A stretch of 64,000 nucleotides of DNA from Kondoa malvinella (GCA_039545315.1 BCIM01000002.1:2208331-2272330), one strand, 5' to 3'; positions 47,815-59,406 are shown, counted from the first letter of the stretch. Made by a program: numbers and translations. The notes: generated by a model not told the origin, from the sequence alone.

Positions 47815-48249
47815 ATGCAAGCCAGCTGTATCCTTCGAGCTCGCTCAGTCTGGAAAGGTCCCTTCTCCCTTCTTCAATCAACGTCAACGCCAGTTCTAAT
47901 ATTTTTCTCGCAGGACCACACTTTGCGACTTTTCCAGGCATGCAAGCCGCTTTACAAAATGGCACGCAGATCCAAACACAAGCTCGGTCCTCTACTATCC
48001 TGCCTGCTTTTGTTGGGTGAGTTAGCCTGTTGAAAGAGTAGAACGAGCTAATATCAAAGCAGCTTGAAATTACTCGTGCATAATGGCAACAAATACGTTC
48101 CGTTGAGTATCACGCAAGAGATGGTCGGTCATAAACTCGGTGAACTGGTACCTACAAAGAAGAATTGGAGCTTTAGGTGCGTTAGGCTCGAGTAGGTGAT
48201 AGCGACTCTCATTGATCGAATGTGCAGGCAAACAAAGGCTGGCCGATAG
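47815..48249 (+). CDS. RSM19: Mitochondrial small-subunit ribosomal protein uS19m
   Basis: Exons 47815-47857, 47914-48016, 48063-48176 and 48228-48249, about 93 aa. The protein is [56 protein letters not shown] and [18 protein letters not shown]. This is the standard uS19 pattern R-S-x-W-K-G-P, R-x-S-T-I-L-P-x-F-V-G, and E-M-V-G-H-K-L-G-E-[FL]-x-P-T. It binds the head of the mitochondrial 37S subunit near the decoding site. The last exon is only 22 nt (QTKAGR, stop). The family match is strong despite the tiny exons. Confidence 0.9.
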
Positions 48250-48756
48250 TGTCCCTCTGCATGTCTACTGGCTCGCTCGAGTGTTCGGATCCGGCTCCCG
48301 TTCTTAATCACAGCGAAACGGCTCGCCCTGGGCCTTCATTCATTCGAAGCTGGACCAACAAACGAACCGGACAGCGCCTGCTTCTGCTATTTCTCTAGAC
48401 AGCTCAGCTTCCCAGTCACAAATCGGGCTAGACGCTGTGTGATAGGCTAGCTGAAAGTCTCAAGAGCGATATTGCGGATTGGACCTTAGTCACAGGAACG
48501 CTGATCGGGTCAGCGGGATCATTGTACTCATATACTGTAATACCACCTGTCTATAACTAGCTGTAGAGCTATTGAACCCATTGTATCGGCGACTGATCGA
48601 CATGCGCGTCATTACTTCTTTTCCTCTATCAGCCTTCTCCGCGTTCCTTGTACCTCTCTACAGCTCTCTAACCCACTCAGGACTCTCTAAGGATCTCTGC
48701 TACATACCGTGGCCTTCCGTTTCTCGCTTCGTAGCCTATTTCATCGAACTCTCATC
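48250..48756. other. Spacer with possible small membrane-protein exons
   Basis: From ATG 48261 (MSTGSLECSDPAP), a 51-nt intron leads to LDQQTNRTAPASAISLDSSA then SQSQIGLDAV. Further on, LAESLKSDIADWTLVTGTLI then GSAGSLYSYTVIPPVYN ends at 48560 and looks like a membrane-tail exon. The middle junction cannot be closed, so this may be one unrecognised small gene or chance. The remainder is the promoter of the glycosylase gene. Confidence 0.25.
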
Positions 48757-50136
48757 ATGCCAGCAACTCGCTCCAAAGCAAAATCATCACCTCCGCGCGA
48801 GACTACACCTCCTTCCACACCCAAACCTAAATCAACAAAATCAGCAGACGCTACTCTAGCTAAAAAGCTCAAGCAATTAGAGACCTTTCAACGTACCTTT
48901 TCCTCCCCTTGTCTCGTTCTCCAAAGCTGATTAGAAGGGAATAGAAACGCCTTTCCCTGATTTCGCTAGACCGAGTAAAGAAGAATGTCAAGCTGTTTGT
49001 GATGCTTTAGCTACTGTTCATCCTTTACCTGTTAGACCGGCGAAGATTGAAAATTTGGAAAGCGTCGGTGCGAATTGTGGATTAGGTGAGGCTTATCTTC
49101 TGCGTTAAAGAAAATGTCTGATGCTGGTGCTAGTACCTGATGTATTGGACGCTTTGGTCCGAACTATCCTCAGTCAAAACACTACAAGCAAGAATTCTAC
49201 TACCGCTCGACAGAATATAGAAGAGCATTATGGAAAAGGCCCTAATTACGAAGCCGTTCGACTCGGTTCACAAGAAGAGTTAAAAGAAGCTATCCAAAGT
49301 GGTGGATTGGCTAATGTGAAAGCGAGAGTCATCAAAAAGATCCTAGATCAAGTGTATGAGAAAGAAGGGAAATTGAGCTTGAATCGATTGCATACTGTTG
49401 GTGATGAGGATGCTTTGAGGGAGTTGGTCAGCTTTGATGGTGTTGGGCCAAAGACTGTAAGCCGCTCATCTGATGTATTGATTTGGGCTCATCCGTATCT
49501 TAGGCATCTTGTGTTTTGCTATTCTGTATGGGTAGAGAATCTTTCGCAGTCGACAGTATGTTTGAAGCCTACAGCAATTCTTGGGCTGACTTTCCGCAGC
49601 ACACGTCTTTCGGATCTCTAAAGCGCTCAATTGGGTTCCGCTCAAAGCTACACGAGAGACTGCTTTCCAGCATCTCGATGTCCGCGTAAGTGTCTATATC
49701 CCTTGCATAAAACCTAGCTAACATCCAGATAGATACCTGGTAATTTGAAATACGCGTAAGCTTAGCCTTTTCGCGTTATCTCAGCTGACGTTTGAGAAGA
49801 TTGCACGCACTCTTTGTCACCCACGGAAAGAAATGCAAGAATTGCAGCGCTAATGCCACACCATCAAAAGAACAGAAATCCAATTGCCCACTCGTCCCTT
49901 TCCTGAGCAAACGACCTACCAAAGCATTAGAAACCGATGGTGCACCAAAAGGTAAATTGGAGGATGAAAGTGAGGAAGAAATGCATGGGTTGGAAAGTCC
50001 TGTCAAGAGGAAGCGAGAGGTCAAGGATGAAGTAGAGGATGAACAGCCGAAAAAGGTGCAAAAGGCTGTTGGGAAAAAGTCTCCGAGAGGAAAGAAGGTC
50101 AAAGAGGAAGCCAAGGAGGAAGACGCAGAGGTATAG
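48757..50136 (+). CDS. HhH-GPD base-excision DNA glycosylase (endonuclease III-like)
   Basis: The N-terminal tail is basic (PATRSKAKSSPPRETTPP). The core shows PFPDFARPSKEECQAVCDAL, then VPDVLDALVRTILSQNTTSK (the Gln helix of EndoIII), then LANVKARVIKKILDQVYEKE. The hairpin LVSFDGVGPKTASCVLLFC carries the Lys expected to be catalytic, followed by ESFAVDTHVFRISKALNW with the conserved Asp. The C-terminal Cys set is reduced (KKCKNCSANATPSKEQKSNC), not the full C-x6-C-x2-C-x5-C iron-sulfur pattern. A long Lys/Glu tail (SPVKRKREVKDEVEDEQPKK) ends at 50136. Several introns of about 45 nt. It removes oxidised or mismatched bases; the exact substrate is unknown. Confidence 0.8.
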
Positions 50137-50267
50137 ATCCAGTGAGCTGCATTTGGTGTTTTCACGACAGCATTGCAGGATTCGCTGTGGGAGCAAAAAC
50201 GTAGGATTGTAACAGATGTATATATTGGCAGTCTCAACGTGGGTAAACGAAAACATCATGAGGCCGC

Positions 50268-52163
50268 TCATTCGACTATACGGTCGGGATGTGAGCGTCG
50301 GACGTGGTTCAAAGCCTGTTAAGCAGTATTAGCACAGACAAAGGGTAAGGTAGGTGCGCCAGACTCACCCCTGTTCTATCCGTTAACGTGCTTGCACAAT
50401 ATTTACATTTGAAGAAATCGTTCCGGCCGTATTTCGGGTCATTGACCTTCTCGAAATGGATCACCTTTGCTGCCTTTTTCGCCTTCATCTCGTCTGTCGT
50501 GTGAAAGCTGGCTTGATGCTTATATAGCTATTTAATGATGCGATCAACCCTTTCCATCGATGTACACAAGTCAACTTACAGCGTTCTCCGCAAACCCGCG
50601 ACCTTTGTTATTACTGCAGCCTGCCACGGTGCAGTGATATCGCTGCGCCTCTTTGATTTGCTGCAAGCCTTCGGCAGGCCCCTCCGATTGCGCTGGCTGT
50701 CTCTGTATTGGGGCCTGGGGCGGGAAATGTTGATCCCATTTGGGCTGCTCGCGCATGAAGGGACTCTGTAGACCGGACTGGTGCTGTCCATATTGCTGCT
50801 GATTATGTTGTAGACTAACATGCTGAGATCCTGAGATGTGCATCCCTGCCGAACCTTGCGGAGAGATCATGCTGGCACCAAAATGGGGATCGTAAGCGAA
50901 CTGCGGAGAGAAAGACTCTATCAATCGCCGAGTTCGCACGAATAGTAAGTCATTGCAGCTTACGGGTGGGAAGGCAGACAAGCCATGTTGACCATACGAT
51001 GCTGCTACAGCATGTTGTCCTTCTTGCATCGCATGATGTGTGTCAAAATGAAGCTGAGGGGTGAATTGAGATGAAGGATGGCCAGTGTACTGTCTGCCGC
51101 CTGGAGTGTAGGCCGGACCTGGACTGAATGTCGGCGCTGCCTGACAGCGACTTGCTTGATCAGCATGCTCTCCTTTCCGAGAACAAAGAACGTACGATTT
51201 GGTTAGAATGAGGATTAAGATGGTCCTGCTGGAAGGCTGCTAGAGTCTGTTCGATTGCTGGGTCCTCCTCGAATGCTTGGTAGGCATACTTCTGCTGTGA
51301 ATTAGCTTGAGCATGGATTTGCTGAGCATACTATCAAGAGAGTATGTTAATCAACAGCTGAGCACGCATGAAGAGCACTCACGGGAGTAGCAGGAGCATG
51401 GTGAAAACTTTGTGTTGGTGTTGTAGGGGTTGCGGTGCGGTGCAGACTTGATAGCTGCTGTTTATAGTCCAATGACTCAGTACACTGATGAAGCTGGCGA
51501 GAATTCGAGCGACTCACAGATGGTTGGGCAAACTCATGGTGACCTTGAGGATGATACATTGGATAATGACCTTGCGGCTGTGCGACTAAAGAAGCCGAAA
51601 AATTGCTAGTCGACTGTCGAGCAGAGCATGTTTATACAGTAATAAAGGCGTACAGAGAGCGCGACGTACAGGAGAAGGAGACCAGGGAGGCTGTGTATGC
51701 ATCCCAGAGTTTCCAGGCGTGAGAGGCTGCCAACGGTGGTCCGAAGTGTCAGCGTACTGCTGCATCCGGAGCGTCAGCATGCTGCTGTATCCGTCAGGCA
51801 AAGAGGAACGTACCTTTGGGCTGGGATGCGGATCAGCATACTGCCCTTGCAAGGCTTCTTGCGCGTGATAATGATCAAACTGAAGAGCAAGCAAGCATGA
51901 CTATTCGCGGCCAAGGAGAGATGTAGAGAACGAACATCAGCAGAAGGAGGGTGATGAAAGGGCTGTGTAGGAGTCGTACTACGACTCGAAGCTGTCGTAT
52001 GCTGTCGATCCTCGGTGCGTTAGCATGCTTGTGGGCTAAGCGGAAGACGGAGCAGCTTACGGAAGAAGCAGGTTGATGATAATCATAGCCCTGGCCAGGT
52101 CCGTCATCGATATGCTTGGTTTGGGTGCTGTCCAGTATTAGGATGGTTAGGATGGTCAGACAT
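50268..52163 (-). CDS. Gln/His-rich protein with C-terminal C2H2 zinc finger, possible transcription regulator
   Basis: About ten exons. The C-terminus, after splicing, reads AQRYHCTVAGCSNNKGRGFA, then HQASFHTTDEMKAKKAAKVI, then FFKCKYCASTLTDRTGALNH with VRRSHPDRIVE, a clear C2H2 finger (C-x2-C-x12-H-x4-H) preceded by a second Cys pair. The rest is low-complexity, rich in Gln, His, Pro and Tyr (SLQHNQQQYGQHQSGLQSPF), like activation domains. The best start (ATG 52163, SDHPNHPNTGQHPNQAYR) runs into a stop, while the next exons need the +1 frame (KHIDDGPGQGYDYHQPASS). The true N-terminus is therefore unclear, or a frameshift exists. It is divergent from TRP2. Confidence 0.55.
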
Positions 52164-52733
52164 ATCGAGCAGGAAGAAAGGTAGTCAGTCGTAGAAGAAA
52201 GATGATAATGATGGTAGGAAGAGAAGAGAGGTTTGCAGCGAAAGAGCAAAGCCGAAATGAAAGCATAAAGGGACTGCGCTAGCGAAAAACAAGAAGAAGC
52301 ATTTTGCCAATGGCTGTCGGCGAGCTTTAAGCAATGCGGCTGGATGCGATCTTTCTCTGAAACTACCAGGAGCCGAAGATAGTCTATTGAAGTATCGACC
52401 TCCAAAGAGTTGAATTTGATCCCTGGGCTCGAATAGACAAGCAATAGTGATGCGCGCTTACAGAGCCGAGTAGTAGCTAGGAAGAGGGATCAGATACGAA
52501 GAAGAGGAGGGCTTCAAATAGTGTATTGCTAAAAGAAAGCGAGACTGTGCAAATCTGTACATCTGGAGATTTGCTATCGACTGCTTCTCTCTGAGCGCTG
52601 ATGACTGTGACAAGCCTGTGTGTGCGAAAGGGCAGCACGGAAAGAGACGTCGCGATACAAATGGTTTGGATGACTCGTTGATCCTGGACAAGCAACTACT
52701 TCTCTTGAATTCTGGCTATCAGCGCTTCGCAAG
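52164..52733. promoter_or_regulatory. Divergent upstream region, zinc-finger gene / TRP2
   Basis: About 570 bp. It holds a long pyrimidine-rich leader on the minus strand and a Gcn4-like ATGACTC site 57 bp before the TRP2 start. Confidence 0.45.
52670..52676. promoter_or_regulatory. Gcn4/Cpc1-like site ATGACTC
   Basis: Seven of nine bases of the general-control element ATGA[CG]TCAT, 57 bp upstream of the TRP2 ATG. The same heptamer is found upstream of the asparagine synthetase. Confidence 0.4.
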
Positions 52734-54729
52734 ATGTCTGGCAAGGTAATTAACTCTCGCGATTGCTGTCTGTCTGCTGCCTGTGCTCTGTCTGAGAGCT
52801 GTCATCGCACTTCTAAACATTCCCAAAATATCATGTTATGCTATCTGCGAAGGTAGAAGCTCATTTCTTGCCTTGTCTGCTGCTAGAACAAGCCTTTGCA
52901 ATTGCATCCATCACTGGAAGAAGTCACGTCCCTCATACAATCAGGCAAAGGCAATTGCGTTCCCATTTATGCATCGCTACCAGCAGACATCCTTACGCCT
53001 GTCATCGTCTACCTCCGCCTTACAAATGGAGCATCACTAGACAAGGACGCTCCTGGAAGCTTCTTGCTCGAATCTATCATTGACGGAAGTCATCAAGGGA
53101 GATATAGTTTCGTTGGCACAGGTCTGTAATGTACAAAACAGCTAGGGTAAAGCTGAGATGGTTATAGATGCCAAGAAGGAGATTCGAACAGGCGACAAGC
53201 ATGAATTCCAAGGAGATCCGCTCAAGATCTTGCAGCGAGATTTGGATCAGTACAAGTTTATCGATGTCCCAGGCGCACCTCCTTTTGCAGGTCAGCTGGC
53301 ACCATATTTTCGCAATTATACACTCAATGTATTCCAGGAGGAGCAATTGGCTACGTTGCATACGACTGCATTCGCTACTTCGAACCAAAAACATTGCGGG
53401 AGCTCAAAGACCCATTAGGCATCCCAGAATCCTTCTTCATGATCACAGACACCTTTGTCGTCGTTGATCACCCATTCCAAACAGTCAACATTGTCTCGCA
53501 CGTCTTTCTACCTAATGACACTTCAAGCGAATCAATAGCGGCTGAATACGCATCAGCGCAAAAGAAGATTGCTGCTTTAGCGGCTAAAATAAATGCTACT
53601 GAACCATTACCTTTACCTGTGCAACAACCTATACCAAAAGAAAGAGCAGAGGCGGTCTCGAACATAGGGAAAGAGGGCTACAAAGCGCATGTGAAAAAGA
53701 TGAGGGACCATATCATCAAGGGCGATATCATACAAGCTGTACCTTCGCAGCGATTGGCGCGGCCAACAGCTCTGCATCCTTTCAATGCTTATCGGTATGC
53801 TAGTCTCTCATCCTGCTTTCAGATCTCACAAGCCGGTGTCAGGTATCTACGTCAAATCAATCCTTCACCATACATGTTCTACCTCAATTGCGGAGAAGGT
53901 CTACAGCTCGTCGGCGCTTCTCCAGAATGCCTATGCAAAGTCGATAAATCACTCGTAACCAATCATGCAATAGCAGGAACGATCATGCGAGGCAAAACAC
54001 CAGCAGGTGCGATTCACTTCTGCTTTGCTGTGTATCAACTAAGCGGAGATAATGGTACAGAGGATGAAGCGAATGCGGCTACATTATCAGCCTCAGCGAA
54101 AGATCGTGCAGAACATGTCATGCTGGTCGACTTGGCGCGAAATGACGTGAATCGAGTGTGCAAACCGGAAACAGTCAAGGTCGACTCTTTGATGCGCGTG
54201 GAGAAATTCAGTCATGTCATGCATTTGACGAGTCAGATCAGTGGGATGCTTAGGCAGGGTAAAAATAGGTCGGTTTGGGTGATGCTTTGCTGGGTATACA
54301 GCTGATCTATCACCTCTGGCTGACAGGTTCGATGCGTTTCGGTCTATTTTCCCAGCTGGAACAGTCTCTGGCGCACCAAAGATCCGAGCGATGGAATTGA
54401 TTGGCGAAGCGGAAGGGGAACGAAGAGGCGTTTATGCGGGCGCTGTTGGTCGATTCGACTTTGCGTCGGATTGCATGGATACTTGCATAGCTATTAGGTG
54501 GGTCTCTGCAGGTCTAGCAAGTTCTCTTGCTGAATCGGTAGCTTCGCCTCACAGGACGATGACATTCAAGGATGGCGTAGCATATCTACAAGCGGGCGGC
54601 GGCATCGTCTTTGACAGTCTAGAAGAGGACGAATATATAGAAACGATCAACAAGTTGTCGGCTAACGTCAGGACGATAGAAAGGGCAGAAGGTCAGTCCG
54701 AAGTAACGCTATTGCGCGATGTTAGCTAA
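52734..54729 (+). CDS. TRP2: Anthranilate synthase component I
   Basis: A short first exon (MSGK) and an intron precede [20 protein letters not shown] and [20 protein letters not shown], where LLES is the tryptophan-feedback site. The chorismate-binding half has [35 protein letters not shown] then [69 protein letters not shown] and [19 protein letters not shown]. These cover every catalytic block of the family. With TRP3 it turns chorismate and glutamine into anthranilate, the first step of tryptophan synthesis. About seven introns. It ends at 54729, 181 bp from the convergent asparagine synthetase. Confidence 0.95.
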
Positions 54730-54910
54730 CGAGAGCAAGCAGACTACTATTCGATATAGCATTTGCATCTATTAGCATCTATTGCATTGCATTGCATCGT
54801 TATTGGCATAGGGCCATCTAATGCTTTTGAAACTGCTACACTTAATATCCTACTCTTTCGTTGTCGCAGTGTGAATGCCGACCGCTCGACCAGATGGCTA
54901 AGACTTGGCA

Positions 54911-57081
54911 TCAGACATTGAATGAAGGAATAAAGAAGGGACTGACATCTGTTGAGCAGCCCCAGTCGACTCTAGGAATCCACCGTACTGCTGTTTTCGC
55001 AGCTGCTTCGCTTGGGAACCAGCCTGTGCGAGGGAGAACTCTAGTCAGTCTGGAATATGACACACGGAGAAGTTCGGCGCACTCTCAAAACATTCGCGAA
55101 TGTAATAAGCCTCTTTTGTATCCGGAGTGTCCAAAGGATATCGCTCAGCGGCTTTGCTCATCTTCTCGTCCGAAACGGTCGACGCAGAGTGAGCTTTTAG
55201 CCTGTGCGGTTCAATAATGTTAGCTGCAGAACCAGCGATAGACGAGGCGACGCACCCATCAATCCATGAGTAGCCAACTCCATCTGAGAACTGCTCTTTC
55301 TGACGCCAAAGGATGCTGTCTGGCAAGTAAGGTTTCCCATCCGAAGCGTTGCAGTCGAAAGCTTTTCGGAGGATGTACTGTCGTCGAGGAAGATTCTATC
55401 AGCAAAGCCGAAAGAAGCCACATCTCGACAGACCTTTTCCATTCTCGGTTTCCCATCAGCATCCTTCTGCTCCATCTCACCTTTTGCAAAAGTCTTGTCC
55501 TCAGGTCGGATGTTCATGGTCAAATCCAAGAAAGCCTTGTCCAAGAACGGCACACGCGCTTCTAAACCCCAAGCCATGGTTGATTTGTTGGCTCGCAAGC
55601 AATCGGCAGTATGCAAGTTGGCTACCCGCTTAACGCATTCTTGGTGGAAAGATTTCGCGTCTGGTGCTTGGTGAAAGTACAGGTAGCCTGTTCATCGACC
55701 GATTGATCAACACCTTCAGAGATGTATCGAAAGATAGACGAACCTCCAAAGATCTCATCAGAACCTTCACCGGAAAGGACCATCTTGACGCCCATAGCCT
55801 TGATCTTGCGACTGAGAAGATACATGGGTGTAGAAGCTCTGACAGTGGTAACATCGTAGGTTTCGAGATGGTAGATGACATCCGGTACGGCGTCTAGACC
55901 TTCTTGAACTGTGAAAGTGTATTCGTGGTGTACGGTACCGAGGAAGTCTGCTGCTTTGCGAGCGGCAATCAGGTCTGGTGAACCTGGAAGACCGATGGCG
56001 AAAGAATGAAGACGAGGCCAGGCTGTCAGAGATTGTTCTGCTTCCTCGCCTGTGCTCGCAATCATTAGCGCTGAAATAAAACCAGATTCTGTAGACGCAC
56101 CTTTGGCGGAAGGCTCGATACCGACAGTCTCATCCAAACCATTCTTGTGCGCCGGTTTCCTGCTTTCGCTCCTTCCTCTCGACTGAGCTTCTGCAACTTT
56201 ATCCGTCTCTCTAGCCGCAATAGCCGCAACCAAGCTCGAATCCAATCCACCGCTCAACAAAACACCATAAGGAACTTCTGCCATCAACCTCTTCTTTACT
56301 GCCATTTCAAACGTTTCCCTTACAGCTGTCAAATCCACTGGTGTTGTAGGTACAGTGTCGTCCAACAACCAAGAAGGTTTGTAGTATCTTTCTATTTTGC
56401 CAGTGGTGGAATCATAGACGTGACCAGGAGGGAAAGAGAGAATGTTGTCGCATTCGTCGTGGAGGGCTTTCAGTTCTGATGAAAAGTAGACGGTCTGAGG
56501 AGCGGCCGAGTTCCAGCCTTGGTAGAGGGTCGTGATGCCGATTGGATCGCGGGCGGCAATGAGTCGAGAGGGAGAGACGGAAGTGTCGAGTAGGACAAAG
56601 GAGAACATGCCATCCAACATCCCGCAAGCTTCTAGACCGTGTTCCTTGTACTGTCGACGAAGTATTACTGAGCAAGGCAACAACGCATAGAGATAGTCCA
56701 AACTGACCAAATGCATAATGACTTCGCAATCAGAATGCGTTTTAAACACAGGCGCATTCTTCAATCCCTTCCTGAGCGTCTTGTGGTTGTAGATCTCTCC
56801 GTTGACAGCCAGGACCAAAGTCCCATCTTCGTTAGTGAGCGGTTGTGCACCAGTATCAACACCGACAATGGCTAAACGCTCATGACAGAGGATTGAATCT
56901 TTTGTAGTGACGCAGCCTGACCAATCGGGACCTCTGTGTCTGATTCGCTTGGAGAGCGCGACTGCTCGAGGTCGGTACGCTGCAATGTCTCCATCGTAGT
57001 TGTGCTGTTTGAACCTCTGTCAAGCTATGCACTGTTGCAAAGGCTGACGAGAAGACCTACGGCTGCAAATATTCCACACAT
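54911..57081 (-). CDS. ASN1: Glutamine-hydrolysing asparagine synthetase
   Basis: The start MCGIFAAV at 57081 provides the Cys nucleophile of the glutaminase domain after Met removal. A 41-nt intron follows, then [47 protein letters not shown] and [13 protein letters not shown]. The ATP-pyrophosphatase loop is [20 protein letters not shown], with [13 protein letters not shown] and [16 protein letters not shown] further on. The last exon, joined by a 43-nt intron, reads [20 protein letters not shown] then [16 protein letters not shown] and stops at 54911; the unspliced frame stops early at about 55045. It makes asparagine from aspartate, ATP and glutamine. TGACTC-type sites and a TATA-like octamer lie upstream. 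Confidence 0.92.
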
Positions 57082-57099
57082 AGTTGTCTATCTGTTTGC

Positions 57100-57105
57100 T
57101 GACTC
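57100..57105. promoter_or_regulatory. TGACTC site near asparagine synthetase start
   Basis: A Gcn4-like half element 19 bp upstream of the ATG, probably inside the leader, so weaker evidence than the distal site. Confidence 0.25.
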
Positions 57106-57204
57106 GTTTCTTAAGATGTTCGCGAAAGTCCCAAAATTTCCCGCTCAAGAGTTCTTGGTATCCGTAAAAGCTGAAGCAAGGCGTCTAGGGGTATACCTGA
57201 GTAG

Positions 57205-57212
57205 TATATATA
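57205..57212 (-). promoter_or_regulatory. TATA-like octamer TATATATA
   Basis: Located about 125 bp upstream of the asparagine synthetase ATG, the usual distance range for a fungal TATA element. Confidence 0.35.
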
Positions 57213-57274
57213 GAGAATATCGCAGGTTTGTCTTGTCGAGATAGAGGTTAGTGGTCGACCTTCTGCATGAATGA

Positions 57275-57281
57275 ATGACTC
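57275..57281. promoter_or_regulatory. Gcn4/Cpc1-like site ATGACTC
   Basis: Identical heptamer to the TRP2 site, about 195 bp upstream of the asparagine synthetase ATG and upstream of the TATA-like element. Confidence 0.4.
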
Positions 57282-57311
57282 GAGCAATGCGATAAGCAAT
57301 ATCCGCCACCC

Positions 57312-58378
57312 TTAGAACAAGACCAATTTCATCTTGCCTTCCTTCATCCTCGTCCTAACCTTCTCAGCACCCAGCACAGATTTGAACAAGCTTTCCGCCG
57401 CTTCTTTTTGCGTCAACAGGCTTTTCAACTTCTTGTCCAAATAAGACACGTCTAGGATTAAATAGGTCGTGCTGTCTAGTGATAGGGTGGAGGAAGTGAT
57501 GAGTTTGCCTATTCGGTCGGGTGTGCCTATCGCCACGGAGAAGGCTGTCGACGAGCAGTAGGTTTCGTGTTCCGCTAGCTGTTCGTTTCAAGCACTCACC
57601 CATCAGCTCATGCTGAATAGGGTAGCTTCACACGAACCTTGAAATGCTTTGAAAACAGTTTAGCGACTTCGCCCTTTGCTGTCAAGGTTTTCATATCCCT
57701 GTCTCGACCTTTGAGCAATGCAAAAACTAGATCAAAATTGAGGCATACCGAACAAGATCCACCACTCTAAGAGCCGCAAGCGAGACGATGATTACACGAG
57801 GACTTCCATTCTTCTTTGACGCTTTGCCCACTTGTTTTGCAAGACTCGGTAGTGCTAATTCATATTGAGCAGGATCATTACGACGACGTATAGACTCACC
57901 TTTATTCATGAAATCAGCCAATAGCTTTCTATCGTCTTCACCATGCGTAGAGACATCCAAGAACCAGCTCTCTATCCCAACATTCAGCTTAAGCTTTCAT
58001 TCGACCGAAGAGCATACCAGAGAAACGCAATTCATCCTTCTCTAGACTACTCGCTTTCGTCAACGCCGCATCTTGAGCAGCGTGCATGTGATCGCATTGA
58101 ATGTCCGTCGGTGCAAATCCTATCGTGGGCTTCTCTTCAGCCAAAGCTTGCTTTTTACTTCGCTTTACTTTCTAGTCCATTCACATCAAACCTCTATTAC
58201 TTGGTGCAGTGTTATAAAGACGGACCTTGGGCTTGTTATCATCTGTTTTATCGAGTTTGCGCTTCTTACTTGGAGGGGCGGATTCCGCGTCTGATGCTGG
58301 AGGTGAGACGTTGGATGCTTCAGCTGCAGGTGAGGATGCAGTGTCTATTTGGAAATCATCATCTAGTGCGTCGGCCAT
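57312..58378 (-). CDS. CMS1: CMS1-like protein, ribosome biogenesis (90S pre-ribosome)
   Basis: The N-terminus is acidic then basic (DALDDDFQIDTASSPAAEAS, APPSKKRKLDKTDDNKPK), typical of nucleolar proteins. After introns the conserved part follows: DDRKLLADFMNKGESIRRRN-like text, LPSLAKQVGKASKKNGSPRV then IIVSLAALRVVDLVR, and the helicase-like remnant MAIGTPDRIGKLI. The end is STTYLILDVSYLDKKLKSLL. Cms1 proteins look like DEAD helicases that have lost the catalytic motifs: only the I-[AG]-T-P-x-R motif and a D-x-S/T-like block remain. It likely assists early small-subunit assembly. Four exons or more, with introns of 45-55 nt. Confidence 0.75.
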
Positions 58379-58649
58379 TGTCAGGGTGTTGGTAGAAGAG
58401 CAAGAAGCACAGGCAGCAAAAATAGAAAATTGATGCTTGGAAGACGATAGTGCAGACTGGCTAAGTAGAGATGGAAATGAATGCATAGCATGTACAAGGA
58501 TTGTCTTAGTGTCCTTGAGCACTTATTCAATCAACAGCACCTAAATCTGCCGACCTCTGTTGCAGCCGGACGCAGGGATACGATAGGTGCAAGCTACGTG
58601 TCTGCAATGTGAACGCACCCACTGTCGCCAGAGTACCATCAGCCATGTC

Positions 58650-59406
58650 CTATCCTGAGGACTCGCAGTCACGTACATTGCGGTCTGCAGTCTTCAGCTA
58701 GACAAACAATCAGCGCCAAGCTCGAACAGCGGAACTGGAATGAACCGAACCTGATCACAAGAAGGCCAGTCTACATCCTTCTCGTACCCGTTGGTTTCGT
58801 GCAGTCGGTGTTCTTTGCGCGTGTCGCACCTAGGCTTTTGGAAAAGACAGCCTGCATCCTTGCAGTAAGGGCAAAGCCGCTATACAGTATGCATAGCGTC
58901 AGATACTTGTAGCTGAGAGAAGAAAGTAGGTATTAAGGCTCGCTTCGTTATGAAAACACCCTGACGGGGGTGAGAAACCAGACTTTTATAGCCGCACCGC
59001 CTGAGATGCCCGCTTCTGACATGTTCTTACGGCTAGAGAGACTTAGAGGTAGCGACGGAAGCGACCATACTTGCCAGCATTTTGGTGGCAGGCAGAACTC
59101 GAAAGGCATGTCTGGCAAGGAAGCAGAGAACAGGTCATCACAGACAGCTTGGTATAGAATCACAGCAGTACAGATGAATCAAATGATAATACTATGGACA
59201 CAATCAGAGTCAGAGGATCAGAATGTAGGCGACAGATGTAGGCAACAGCATTTGGCGTGAAGGCTTGGTGTAGCGTCTGCAACGGAGCACCGGCCAACGA
59301 TATCTTGAACAGTGCATCACGAGCGAGAGGGAATGTGTGAATGAGAACGCAGTCTTTTAGCAAATGGCCGCACTTGGACAAGAAGCGCTGATCGCGAAGT
59401 TGACAT
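58650..59406 (-). CDS. Poorly resolved small gene with Cys/His-rich C-terminus
   Basis: The C-terminal exons are fairly clear: CPYCKDAGCLFQKPRCDTRK, EHRLHETNGYEKDVDWPSCD, a 53-nt intron, and LKTADRNVRDCESSG with a stop at 58650. The spaced Cys and His residues could bind zinc. Upstream, ATG 59406 gives MSTSRSALLVQVRPFAKRLR then SHSHIPSRS, which resembles a mitochondrial presequence. Other open pieces (DMPFEFCLPPKCWQVW; GAPLQTLHQAFTPNAVAYIC) lie between, but I cannot join them into one phase-consistent model. The family is not recognised. Confidence 0.35.

Noticed and set aside
54765..54805. ATTGC/GCATCTATT short repeats
   Set aside because: Low-complexity DNA in a convergent 3' spacer, too short and irregular to call an element.
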